A stretch of DNA of 17,668 nucleotides from DATBAK01 sp036787815 (GCA_036787815.1 DAIQOP010000058.1:1-17668), one strand, 5' to 3'. Counted from the stretch's first letter, positions 6,298-13,372 are shown. A program made the numbers and translations. Notes: generated by a model not told the origin, from the sequence alone.

Positions 6298-7029
6298 CTA
6301 CGGTCTCGCGGAGCGCCAGAGGGCTTCGAGCTCGGTCGCGGTCTCGGCCGGTTTGGTGAGCGGCCACCAGTGCCCGCTGTCGTCGAAGAGCACCAGGCGA
6401 CCGTGCAACCGCTCGGCGGCCCGTGCACCGAACTCCGCGGCGACGTACGGATCGTTGCGCCCCCAGAGCACCAACGACGGGAAGCGGCCGGCGACGGCCT
6501 CGACGCCGGCCTGCCATTCGCTCCCGACGTGCACCGCCGAGCGGTAGAGCGCCAGGATGCACCGCTTCATCGTGTCGTCGAGGTGGAGGACGGCCTGCTC
6601 GGCGGCGGCTTCGTCGATCTCGTCCGCGAGCGCGACGCGCATTGCCTCGGGCGTCATCGCCGCCGCGATCTGCTCACCGACCTCCGGCGTCTGCCAGAGC
6701 CGGGCCATCTCGTGCCACGTGTAGTCGGCATCGACCGGGCCCGAGCCGAACGCGAGCGTGCGGATGAGGTCGGGCCGGAGCGACGCGACGCGCTGCGCCA
6801 GAAGCGAACCCCAATCGTGGCCGACGAGGTCGACCGGCTCGCCGAGCTCCTCGATGCGATCCACCAACCACGCGGCGTACGACTCCTTCGTCGGCTCGAA
6901 GCCGTCGGGGAGGGGAGTGCCGAAGCCGGGCATCGACAACGCGACGATGTCGGCGCGTCGGAGGTGCCCGCGCACGCGATCCCAGAGTGCCGCCGTGTCG
7001 GGAACGCCGTGAACGAGGAAGGCCGCCAT
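6298..7029 (-). CDS. Alpha/beta hydrolase, Asp-nucleophile (epoxide hydrolase / haloalkane dehalogenase) type
   Basis: This encodes 243 residues. The oxyanion-hole motif HGVPD (7-11) stands almost at the N-terminus. The nucleophile elbow is GHDWGS (70-75), with Asp72 in place of the Ser of esterases, as in epoxide hydrolases and haloalkane dehalogenases. The acid is probably D193 in LWGRNDPYV, and the base is H220 in DDSGHWW. A helical cap lies at about 105-175. It is probably cytoplasmic: no signal peptide. The ATG at 7029 gives the compact N-terminus usual for this short subgroup; the longer frame runs into the divergent promoter. The FKBP gene follows after 11 nt on the same strand, so the two are likely co-transcribed. 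The substrate cannot be told from sequence. Confidence 0.87.
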   Translation of the reverse strand: MAAFLVHGVPDTAALWDRVRGHLRRADIVALSMPGFGTPLPDGFEPTKESYAAWLVDRIEELGEPVDLVGHDWGSLLAQRVASLRPDLIRTLAFGSGPVDADYTWHEMARLWQTPEVGEQIAAAMTPEAMRVALADEIDEAAAEQAVLHLDDTMKRCILALYRSAVHVGSEWQAGVEAVAGRFPSLVLWGRNDPYVAAEFGARAAERLHGRLVLFDDSGHWWPLTKPAETATELEALWRSARP

Positions 7030-7053
7030 GGCCGGAGCGTAGCGACGGGCCCC

Positions 7054-7083
7054 TTGGGTGGCTCCCGTCGGTGGCGGTACGTT
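7054..7083 (+). promoter_or_regulatory. Promoter of the START-like gene at 7115
   Basis: TTGGGT (7054-7059) and TACGTT (7078-7083) are separated by 18 nt. Transcription would begin near 7090, leaving a leader of about 25 nt that includes GGGAGG before the ATG. The -10 hexamer is the same as in the promoter at 2508-2536. Confidence 0.5.
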
Positions 7084-7114
7084 CGTCGCGACATCGACCG
7101 GGAGGACGCGACGC

Positions 7115-7546
7115 ATGGCCGGCGAACTGCGCATCGACGTCGTGGTGAAGAGCACCGCCACCGCGGAAGCGCTGTGGGCTCTGCTCTCCGACGTCGCGAC
7201 GTGGAACGACTGGGGCCCCTGGGACTCGGCGGAGATCGAGAGTCCCGGGTCACCCGATCCCGGAGGTGTCGGAGCCGTACGGCGCTTCCGCTACCTCCGG
7301 CGTGTCACCCGCGAAACGGTCGTCGCGTTCGATCCACCGGGCCGGCTCGCGTACGACCTCGTGTCGGGCCTCCCGCTGCGCAACTACCACGCCGAGGTGA
7401 CGATCGTGCCCGATGGCGCAGGTTCGCGGCTCGAGTGGCACTCGCGTTTCGACGCGACCTTCGTCGGCCGGATCGTTCGCCCGGCGCTGGCCCGCTTCGT
7501 TCGCGACGTCGCCGGTCGTCTCGCGCGAACGGCCGGAGCGTCGTGA
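7115..7546 (+). CDS. SRPBCC (START-like, polyketide-cyclase-type) protein
   Basis: This encodes 143 residues. The pattern is that of the SRPBCC fold: a first strand LRIDVVVKS (5-13), helix EALWALLSDVATWNDWGPWD (17-36, including the family-typical W-x-x-W), a run of strands (about 40-115) and a long C-terminal helix (about 118-140) that ends in RLARTAGAS. Such proteins bind hydrophobic small molecules or act as cyclases or aromatase-like enzymes. The ATG at 7115 is preceded by GGGAGG at 7 to 12 nt, so the start is well supported. It is divergent from the hydrolase and convergent with the sigma-factor gene: the two stop codons are one base apart. It is not closely similar to the DUF2505 protein at 3840-4334. 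Confidence 0.82.
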   Translation: MAGELRIDVVVKSTATAEALWALLSDVATWNDWGPWDSAEIESPGSPDPGGVGAVRRFRYLRRVTRETVVAFDPPGRLAYDLVSGLPLRNYHAEVTIVPDGAGSRLEWHSRFDATFVGRIVRPALARFVRDVAGRLARTAGAS

Positions 7547-7547
7547 C

Positions 7548-8456
7548 CTACGAGACCGACGCCCGCTCGTCCGCCTCGCGGGCGGCGACCTTGTCGAAGA
7601 CGCTGAGGCCGACCTCGGAGACCCGGTCGAGCGGGTCGGAGCCCGTCGCCACCGCCTCGTAGTACGCAGCCTTGCGGCGGGCGACGCGTCCGTTCGGGCG
7701 CGGTTCCGGTGCGACCTGGTCGGGATCGAGCTGGCTGTTCATCCCGTCCTTCAACAGCAACAGCGCCTCGGCCCGGAGCTGGGAGACGCGGCTCTCGCTC
7801 ACGCCCAGCTCGTCGGCGAGCGACTGCATCGAGCGCTCCTCGAAGAAGTAGCCGACGACGACGCGACGCAGGCGCTCGGGCAGCGCGGCGACGGCATCGG
7901 TGAGCACCGAGCGCTTCTCGCGCTCGAGGATCGCATCCTCGGGTCCGAGATCGCCGGCAGTGAGGAACTCCTCGGCGTCGCCTTCGAGCACGAGCGACTC
8001 GTAATTGAGCACGGTCGCGCGGTGCACGTCTTCGACGAGCTTGCGGATTGCCTCGGTCGGCAGGTGCAGCGCCTCGGCGAGCTCTTCGGGTGTGGGCGGA
8101 CGACCCAGACGGTTGGTGAGCTCGTCGGTCGCCTGCTGCATCCCGCGGGCACGCGCCCGGACCGAGCGGCTCGCCCAGTCGCGACCGCGCAGCTCGTCGA
8201 GGAGCGCACCCCGGATGCGGGTCGACGCGAAGCGGTCGAACGCGATGCCCCGCTCGGGGTCGAAGCTCCGCGCCGCCTGGGCGAGGCCGAGCATGCCGGC
8301 GGACACGAGGTCTCCCCGGTTGACGTGGCTCGGGACGCGGTGCGCGATCTCCGAGGTCACGTACTGCACGAGGGCGAGGTTCTCCCGAACGAGGTCGGTC
8401 TCGAACTTCGCACGCGTGTCGTCGATCATCTGTGTCTTCACAGTTCCCCCAGCCAT
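7548..8456 (-). CDS. fliA: FliA/WhiG-type alternative sigma factor
   Basis: This encodes 302 residues. Region 2 (about 20-95) contains NRGDLVSAGMLGL (46-58) and FDPERGIAFDRFASTRIRGA (65-84), the core-binding and -10 recognition segment of FliA-like sigma factors. Region 3 spans about 96-150 with GRPPTPEELAEAL (118-130). Region 4 is about 180-240, with the helix-turn-helix SLADELGVSESRVSQLRAEA (212-231). The family directs RNA polymerase to late flagellar genes (FliA) or, in streptomycetes, to sporulation genes (WhiG). FlgN and CsrA nearby favour the flagellar role. About 60 residues (243-302) extend beyond the normal end of the family and match nothing I know. The ATG follows AGGAGG (8465-8470) at 8 nt. 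It is divergent from the regulator at 8596. Confidence 0.9.
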   Translation of the reverse strand: MAGGTVKTQMIDDTRAKFETDLVRENLALVQYVTSEIAHRVPSHVNRGDLVSAGMLGLAQAARSFDPERGIAFDRFASTRIRGALLDELRGRDWASRSVRARARGMQQATDELTNRLGRPPTPEELAEALHLPTEAIRKLVEDVHRATVLNYESLVLEGDAEEFLTAGDLGPEDAILEREKRSVLTDAVAALPERLRRVVVGYFFEERSMQSLADELGVSESRVSQLRAEALLLLKDGMNSQLDPDQVAPEPRPNGRVARRKAAYYEAVATGSDPLDRVSEVGLSVFDKVAAREADERASVS

Positions 8457-8504
8457 TGAGTTCGCCTCCTGGAAGAGGTGTCGTCCCCCGCGGCTCCAAA
8501 ACTT

Positions 8505-8526
8505 GAATCAACCTCACGGTTGATTC
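8505..8526. promoter_or_regulatory. Perfect 9-bp inverted repeat between fliA and the regulator gene
   Basis: GAATCAACC-TCAC-GGTTGATTC lies in the 139-bp gap between the two divergent genes, 49 nt upstream of the sigma-factor start. It is AT-richer than its surroundings. It could be an operator for the adjacent LuxR-type regulator or a hairpin in the fliA leader. Confidence 0.55.
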
Positions 8527-8595
8527 GCCCACAATGGGCTCTCCACCGCGCTACGTGGTTGGCCGATACCCTCGGGACCGGCAGGGAGGCAGTCT

Positions 8596-9243
8596 GTGGA
8601 GCGCATCCGGCGTTGCGCCGTCGTGGTCGACGAGTTGGCGCTCGTCCGCCTGGGATTGGCGTCGTTATTGGGATCGATGGAGATCGACGTCGTCGCGGAG
8701 GCACCGGGCGGCCGGGAGGGTGCGGAGCAGTCGCGCCTCCACGGGCCCTCGTTGGTCGTGATCGGTGCTCCGGCCGACATGCCGGTGCTCGAGGCGGTCC
8801 GCCGGGCCCGGGCCACGCTCGACACGGTGGCGATCCTCGCGCTCCTCGGGGTGGGCCAGCTCGGCTCGGTCGCCGATGTGGTGGAGGCCGGGGCCGACGG
8901 GGTCGCGCTCCGCGGTGCACTGCCCCGGGAGATCGCCGAGGCGCTCGCCGTCGTCTCCGCGGGACGCCGCTACGTCGCGAGCTCGCTCTCGAGCGGCCTG
9001 GTCGGGCGGCTGGCCTCGGCGCCCGCAGCCGTCGGCGACACCGCACGCGACCTGCTGACCTACCGCGAGCGTGAGGTGCTGGCCCTGATCGCCGGCGGCG
9101 CGAGCAACAAGGAGATCGCCGCCAACCTGTCGGTCACCGTCGCGACCGTGAAGTCACACCTCGTGCACGTGTACGCGAAGCTCGAGGCGCGCAACCGCCA
9201 AGAGGCACTGAGCCGGGCCGTTGGTCTCGGTCTCCTGGCCTAG
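8596..9243 (+). CDS. NarL/LuxR-type regulator with degenerate receiver domain
   Basis: This encodes 215 residues. Residues 6-125 have the strand-helix rhythm of a response-regulator receiver, with the acidic pair D12-E13. The phospho-acceptor position is Gly (IGAPADMP, about G57). The switch Thr/Ser is Leu (about L83) and the conserved Lys is Arg (about R106). It therefore probably cannot be phosphorylated at the usual site. Residues 153-210 are a full LuxR-type helix-turn-helix (LTYREREVLALIAGG, then NKEIAANLSVTVATVKSHL). The GTG start at 8596 has GGGAGG at 6 nt. It is divergent from fliA and 82 nt before flgN on the same strand, so it is a good candidate regulator of both. Which signal it senses, if any, is not visible. 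Confidence 0.85.
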   Translation: MERIRRCAVVVDELALVRLGLASLLGSMEIDVVAEAPGGREGAEQSRLHGPSLVVIGAPADMPVLEAVRRARATLDTVAILALLGVGQLGSVADVVEAGADGVALRGALPREIAEALAVVSAGRRYVASSLSSGLVGRLASAPAAVGDTARDLLTYREREVLALIAGGASNKEIAANLSVTVATVKSHLVHVYAKLEARNRQEALSRAVGLGLLA

Positions 9244-9281
9244 CGCGGGGGCTCCGTCTCTCCCTTCACTCTCCGTGGTCC

Positions 9282-9299
9282 GTGCCGATGAAACGGCAC
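9282..9299 (+). repeat. Small hairpin upstream of flgN
   Basis: GTGCCG-ATGAAA-CGGCAC is a perfect 6-bp inverted repeat between the regulator stop and flgN start. It also contains GCCGATGA, a 7/8 match to the sigma-28 -10 consensus GCCGATAA. The two readings are alternatives. Confidence 0.35.
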
Positions 9300-9325
9300 C
9301 ACGAAGAGTGCGAACGAGGGGCCTC

Positions 9326-9904
9326 ATGGATCAGTTGCGCGATGTGTCGAACATCTTGTGGCGAGAGCGCAACCTGCTCGAGCTGCTCGCCTTCAAGCTG
9401 GACTCGGAGCGGTTGCTCGCCCGCGCGGGGCGGACGCAGTGGCTCGCGAGGGCCGATCACGAGGTTGAGGTCGTGCTCGGCTCCCTGAAGGCGGTCGAGC
9501 TCGAGCGGGGCATCCTCGTGCAGGCGCTCGCCGTCGAGCTCGACCTCGCGACCGAGCCCACACTCGTTGCGCTCGCCGAACGGGTTCCGGCCGAATGGTC
9601 GGGCATCTTCGCCGATCACCGTCGCGCGTTGCTCGAGCTCGCGCGCGACGTCGACCGCTCCGCGCGGCGGAGCCGGCGCCAGATGGAGCCCGTCACCGTC
9701 GACGCGACCGTCGAAGAAGACGACGAACGGGGCGCCGTTGCGGTCTCGCGCGCGGTTGCCGACATCGTGATGCCCCCGCGTGGGCAGTCGGCCACCGACG
9801 AGCACACGCCGCCTCGTCTCGCGTCGAGTCGCCGTTCGCACGCGACCGCGCGGCCCGATGCGGTCGTCGCGCGTATCCCTTCGCTCGTCGATTTCCTTCG
9901 CTAG
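9326..9904 (+). CDS. FlgN-like flagellar export chaperone
   Basis: This encodes 192 residues. Residues 1-118 are almost entirely helical, with long heptad-like stretches (ILWRERNLLELLAFKLDSE 10-28; HEVEVVLGSLKAVELERGIL 45-64; FADHRRALLELARDVDRS 95-112). This is the pattern of FlgN, the chaperone that guards the hook-filament junction proteins FlgK and FlgL before export. The tail (120-180) is charged and probably disordered, ending in RIPSLVDFLR, a short hydrophobic motif that may dock to partners. The ATG at 9326 follows GAGGGG at about 6 nt; the longer frame starts inside the upstream gene. The assignment rests on the helical pattern plus the FliA and CsrA neighbours. A different coiled-coil protein remains possible. 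Confidence 0.62.
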   Translation: MDQLRDVSNILWRERNLLELLAFKLDSERLLARAGRTQWLARADHEVEVVLGSLKAVELERGILVQALAVELDLATEPTLVALAERVPAEWSGIFADHRRALLELARDVDRSARRSRRQMEPVTVDATVEEDDERGAVAVSRAVADIVMPPRGQSATDEHTPPRLASSRRSHATARPDAVVARIPSLVDFLR

Positions 9905-9910
9905 AGCGAT

Positions 9911-9937
9911 CACGCGCGCGTGCGCGCTTTCGCGCGC
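9911..9937 (+). repeat. Alternating C/G tract with hairpin after flgN
   Basis: Positions 9911-9927 alternate strictly between pyrimidine and purine, a sequence able to adopt Z-DNA. GCGCGC (9922-9927), TTTC and GCGCGC (9932-9937) make a 6-bp stem with a 4-nt loop. It starts 7 nt after the flgN stop. It could end flgN transcription or fold in a read-through leader of csrA. A 10-bp near-repeat ACACGCGCG(G/C) follows at 9961-9980. Confidence 0.45.
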
Positions 9938-9985
9938 CGGCGACGGTTCGACATCGCAAGACACGCGCGGACACGCGCGCCGTCG

Positions 9986-9991
9986 TACACT
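9986..9991 (+). promoter_or_regulatory. -10 box of csrA
   Basis: TACACT fits the TANNNT pattern and would start transcription near 9998, with a leader of about 24 nt carrying the ribosome site. No recognisable -35 box is present at 17-18 nt. Confidence 0.4.
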
Positions 9992-10021
9992 CTCGCAGCG
10001 GCAACACGGAGGGAGGACCCC

Positions 10022-10282
10022 GTGCTCGTGCTCACACGTCGCGCGAACCAGAGCATCATGATCGGCGACGACGTCGTCGTCACCGTGCTCGATGTCCGTG
10101 GCGACCAAGTACGCATCGGGATCAAGGCTCCTCGCTCGGTTGGTGTTCACCGAGAGGAAGTCTTCGTCGCGTTGCAGCGTGACGGTGGCCGCGACGCGAT
10201 TCGCGCGACCACCGACCACGACGTCATCGATCTCGACAACGTCGAAGCGGGAGAACCGGCGGTCGCGCTACCTCGCGAGTAG
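10022..10282 (+). CDS. csrA: CsrA, post-transcriptional regulator
   Basis: This encodes 86 residues. MLVLTRRANQSIMIGDDVVV (1-20), VRIGIKAPRSVGVHREEVF (30-48) are the two conserved segments of CsrA/RsmA. The RNA-contact residues L4, R6 and R44 are in place. CsrA works as a swapped dimer binding GGA motifs in mRNA leaders, often blocking translation; in flagellated bacteria it controls flagellin and is itself held by FliW. The C-terminus (about 60-86) is longer than the usual 60-70-residue protein and acidic. The start is GTG at 10022, after GGAGGGAGG. The leader has three GGA motifs over the ribosome site, so self-repression is plausible. No fliW is in the window. Confidence 0.94.
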   Translation: MLVLTRRANQSIMIGDDVVVTVLDVRGDQVRIGIKAPRSVGVHREEVFVALQRDGGRDAIRATTDHDVIDLDNVEAGEPAVALPRE

Positions 10283-10314
10283 GTCGGCGCGCCCCGTCGG
10301 CAACGCCGCCAGGG

Positions 10315-11439
10315 TCAGGATCGAGACCAGAGCCCGGCGAGCGCGACCGGGTCGCGGTTCAGTGCGTGCGCGACGGCCGCGTTCGGCACCTCGCCGGCGA
10401 GTGTGTTGACACCCGACGCGAGCGCAGGGTCGGCTTCGACCGCGTCGCGCACCCCGCGCGTCGCGAGCTCGACGGCGTAGGGCAGGGTCGCGTTCGTGAG
10501 CGCGTACGTCGACGTGTTCGCGACGGCGCCGGGAACGTTGCCGACGGCATAGTGCAACACCCCGAAGCGCTCGTAGACGGGATCGCTGTGGGTCGTCTCG
10601 CGGATGCCTTCGATACAACCGCCCTGATCGATCGCGCAGTCGATGATCACCGTTCGGGGCTTCATCGTCCGGATCATGGCCTCGGTGACCAGCTGCGGGG
10701 CCCGGCTGCCGGGGACGAGTACCGCACCGATCACGAGGTCGGCGTCGGCGACGGCACGCGCGACGGCCGCGGTGTTGCTCGCGAGCGTCATGATGCGGCC
10801 GCGATGGATCTGGTCGACCCACCGCAGGCGATCGAGGTTCTTGTCGAGCAGGAGCACCTCGGCTTCCATGCCCTGCGCGATCCACGCCGCGTTCCAGCCG
10901 ACGTTGCCCGCACCGAGCACTACCACTCGCGCGGGCCGCACTCCGGGCGCTCCACCCATGAGGATCCCGCGGCCGCCCGGCCGGCGTTCGAGGAAGTGCG
11001 CACCCACCTGGGGCGCCATGCGGCCCGCGATCTCGCTCATCGGCGCGAGGAGCGGCAACGCGCCGGATTCGAGTTGCACCGTCTCGTACGCGATGGCGGC
11101 TGTGCCGGCGGCGAGGAGCGCGTCGGCGACGTCGGGATAGGCCGCGAGGTGCAGGTAGGTGAAGAGCGTGAGGTCGCGCCGCATGAACGCGAACTCGCTC
11201 GGTTGCGGTTCCTTCACCTTCAACACGATCCCGGCGCGACCCCACACGGCCTCGGCGTCGTTCGCGATCTCGGCCCCGACCGCGCGGTAGTCGTCGTCGG
11301 TGATGCTCGAGTCGTCGCCCGCGCCGCTCTCGACCACCACGGCGACGCCGTGGCTGACCATCTCGTGCACACCGTCGGGGGTGATCGCGACCCGGTGCTC
11401 GTCGGTCTTGATCTCGCGTGGCACTCCGACGGTCCTCAC
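10315..11439 (-). CDS. ald: Alanine dehydrogenase
   Basis: This encodes 374 residues, the normal length. It interconverts alanine and pyruvate plus ammonium with NAD. The N-terminal MRTVGVPREIKTDEHRVAIT (1-20) includes substrate-binding R15. K75 (KVKEP), H97 (YLHLA) and D270 (AIDQGG) are the known active-site residues. The NAD-binding glycine motif is VLGAGNVGWNAA (174-185). It is a soluble hexameric enzyme in the family. The start is GTG at 11439; its first bases overlap the TGA of the upstream aminotransferase (GTGA), implying translational coupling. Its place as last gene of an aminotransferase operon suggests it recycles alanine made by a pyruvate-dependent transaminase. It is convergent with csrA across 32 bp. 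Confidence 0.96.
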   Translation of the reverse strand: MRTVGVPREIKTDEHRVAITPDGVHEMVSHGVAVVVESGAGDDSSITDDDYRAVGAEIANDAEAVWGRAGIVLKVKEPQPSEFAFMRRDLTLFTYLHLAAYPDVADALLAAGTAAIAYETVQLESGALPLLAPMSEIAGRMAPQVGAHFLERRPGGRGILMGGAPGVRPARVVVLGAGNVGWNAAWIAQGMEAEVLLLDKNLDRLRWVDQIHRGRIMTLASNTAAVARAVADADLVIGAVLVPGSRAPQLVTEAMIRTMKPRTVIIDCAIDQGGCIEGIRETTHSDPVYERFGVLHYAVGNVPGAVANTSTYALTNATLPYAVELATRGVRDAVEADPALASGVNTLAGEVPNAAVAHALNRDPVALAGLWSRS

Positions 11440-12842
11440 GTGGTGACCTTGGCGGCGGCCGCCGTGAGCACCCGGCGCAGGACCGCCTCGATCTCGTCGA
11501 GCTCGGTGTCGCCCGCGACGAGCGGGGGCGAGAGCTGCACGACGAGATCACCCCGGTCGTCGGCCCGGCAGATCAAGCCGGCCGCGTACGCCTCGGGACT
11601 GATGAATCCCCGCAACAGCGCCTGCCCCTCTTCCTTTCCGAAGCGTTCGCCGGTCTGTTGCTCCTTCACGAGCTCGATGGCCCAGAAGTAGCCGGTGCCG
11701 CGCACGTCGCCGACGATCGGGATGTCGTAGAGGCCCTTCAGCCGCTCGTGGAATCCGGCCTCGTGGCGAGCGACGTTGCCGAGCACGTCTTCCTCCTCGA
11801 AGATCGCGAGGTTCTCGATCGCGACCGCGCAGCTCACGGGGTGCCCGCCGAACGTGATGCCGTGCAGGAACGAGCTCGGTTGGCCGCCCGGCGCCGACGT
11901 GCCGATGAACGGCTCGGCCAGGAAGTCGCGGCAGATCACGGCACCGAGTGGCGAGTAGCCGCTGGTGAGCCCCTTCGCGCTCGTGATCATGTCGGGGAGG
12001 TAGTCGTAGCGCTGCGCGCCGAACATCGTGCCCAGGCGTCCGTAGGCGCAGATCACCTCGTCGGAGACGAGCAGCACACCGTGGCGGTCGCAGATCTCGC
12101 GCACCCGCTGGAAGTACCCCTCCGGCGGCACGAGGCACCCGCCGGCGTTCTGCACCGGTTCGAGGATCACCGCGGCGACGGTCTCGGGGCCCTCGAAGAG
12201 GATCGCCTCCTCGATCGCGTCGGTCGTGAGCATCATGAACGCGTGCTCGTCCTTCGCCATGGGATGGCGGTACGAGTTCGTGTTCACGACGTGCACCCCG
12301 CCCGGTGTGAGCGGCTCGAACGGGACCCGGAAGCTCGACACGCCCGTCAGCGCGAGCGCGCCCCTCGTGGTGCCGTGGTAGGCGGTGCGCCGCGCGATCA
12401 CCTTGTAGCGCTGCGGTTGACCGATCGCGCGGAAGTACTGGCGGGCCAGCTTCCACGCCGACTCGACGGCTTCGGATCCACCGGTCGTGAAGAAGATGCG
12501 GTTCAGGTCGCCCGGCGCGAGCGCCGCGAGCTTGGTCGCGAGCTCGATCGCGGGCGGGTGTGCGAACGCCCAGATCGGCCAGTACTCGAGCGTGCCCGCC
12601 TGCTTCGCCGCGGCGTGCGCGAGTCGCTGCCGTCCGTGACCGACCTGCACGGTGAAGAGGCCCGAGAGGCCGTCGAGCTTGCGGTCGCCGCGCTGGTCCC
12701 ACACGTAGCAGCCGTCGCCCCGCATGATCAGCGGGATCTCGTGGTCCTGGTACTGCGCGAGCTGGCTGAAGTGCATCCAGAGATGCCGCCGGGCGTTCGC
12801 CTGCAGCTCGTCGACCGACTGGTGGTGCGTCTCGTCGTTCAC
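11436..12842 (-). CDS. Class III (omega-type) aminotransferase, probably amine/diamine:pyruvate
   Basis: This encodes 468 residues, a fold type I PLP enzyme of class III. The PLP lysine is K290 in ITSAKGLTSGYSPLGAV (286-302). D261 in SDEVICAYGRLG (260-271) contacts the pyridine nitrogen. TTGGSEAVESA (119-129) and YHGTTRGALALTG (155-167) bind the cofactor phosphate and ring. The LWMHFSQLAQYQ (21-32) N-terminus and the AKGLTSGY motif are typical of putrescine/beta-alanine/omega-amine:pyruvate enzymes. The likely reaction transfers a terminal amino group from an amine to pyruvate, making an aldehyde and alanine. The start is GTG at 12842 after AGGAG. Its stop overlaps the ald start. The substrate (putrescine, cadaverine, beta-alanine or another) is not decided by sequence. 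Confidence 0.88.
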   Translation of the reverse strand: MNDETHHQSVDELQANARRHLWMHFSQLAQYQDHEIPLIMRGDGCYVWDQRGDRKLDGLSGLFTVQVGHGRQRLAHAAAKQAGTLEYWPIWAFAHPPAIELATKLAALAPGDLNRIFFTTGGSEAVESAWKLARQYFRAIGQPQRYKVIARRTAYHGTTRGALALTGVSSFRVPFEPLTPGGVHVVNTNSYRHPMAKDEHAFMMLTTDAIEEAILFEGPETVAAVILEPVQNAGGCLVPPEGYFQRVREICDRHGVLLVSDEVICAYGRLGTMFGAQRYDYLPDMITSAKGLTSGYSPLGAVICRDFLAEPFIGTSAPGGQPSSFLHGITFGGHPVSCAVAIENLAIFEEEDVLGNVARHEAGFHERLKGLYDIPIVGDVRGTGYFWAIELVKEQQTGERFGKEEGQALLRGFISPEAYAAGLICRADDRGDLVVQLSPPLVAGDTELDEIEAVLRRVLTAAAAKVTT

Positions 12843-12883
12843 CGTGCTCCTGTCGTCTGCCTGTGGAGTTGTCGATCGCGTGG

Positions 12884-13372
12884 CTACCGCGCGCCCCACT
12901 CGTAGGTCTGCTTGCGGAGGCGGAGGTACATGAAGGTCTCGGTGGAGCGGACGCCGGGGATCATCCGGACCTGCTCGTTCAGCAGGGTCAGGAGATGCTC
13001 GTCGTCCTCGCACACGATCTCGAACAAGAGGTCGAACGAGCCCGAGGTGCAGACCACGTAATCGACCTCGGGAATCTGCGCGAGCGCATCGGCCACCGCG
13101 ATCGTGTCGCCCTCGATCTTGACGCCGACCATCGCCTGGCGCCGGAACCCGAGCGTCAACGGGTCGGTGACCGCGACGATCTGCACGACCTTGTTCTCGA
13201 TGAGCCGTTGCACCCGCTGGCGCACCGCGGCCTCCGAGAGCCCGACCTGCGCCGCGAGGCGCGTGTACGGGAGCCGGCCGTCGCGCTGGAGCAGCTCGAC
13301 GAGAGACTTGTCGGCGTCGTCGAGATCGATTGCCGTGCGCCGGAGCTTCTTGGCGGGAGCTTCTCGCGCCAC
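12884..13372 (-). CDS. Lrp/AsnC-family transcriptional regulator
   Basis: This encodes 162 residues. The N-terminal helix-turn-helix spans about 16-63 (DLDDADKSLVELLQRDGRLP at 16-35, then QVGLSEAAVRQRVQRLIE at 42-59). A linker is followed by the RAM/AsnC effector domain (about 75-155), with VVCTSGSFDLLFEIVCED (106-123) as its core. The family forms octameric or dimeric DNA-binding proteins that sense amino acids. The start is GTG at 13372, only 2 nt after the TAA of the preceding aminotransferase, so translation is likely coupled. Sitting between two aminotransferases, it probably controls this operon and perhaps the divergent transporter. The effector may be an operon substrate or product such as alanine. 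Confidence 0.93.
   Translation of the reverse strand: MAREAPAKKLRRTAIDLDDADKSLVELLQRDGRLPYTRLAAQVGLSEAAVRQRVQRLIENKVVQIVAVTDPLTLGFRRQAMVGVKIEGDTIAVADALAQIPEVDYVVCTSGSFDLLFEIVCEDDEHLLTLLNEQVRMIPGVRSTETFMYLRLRKQTYEWGAR

Noticed and set aside
10283..10314. Possible terminator between csrA and ald
   Set aside because: Only very short stems (4-5 bp) with large or tight loops can be drawn and there is no T tract.
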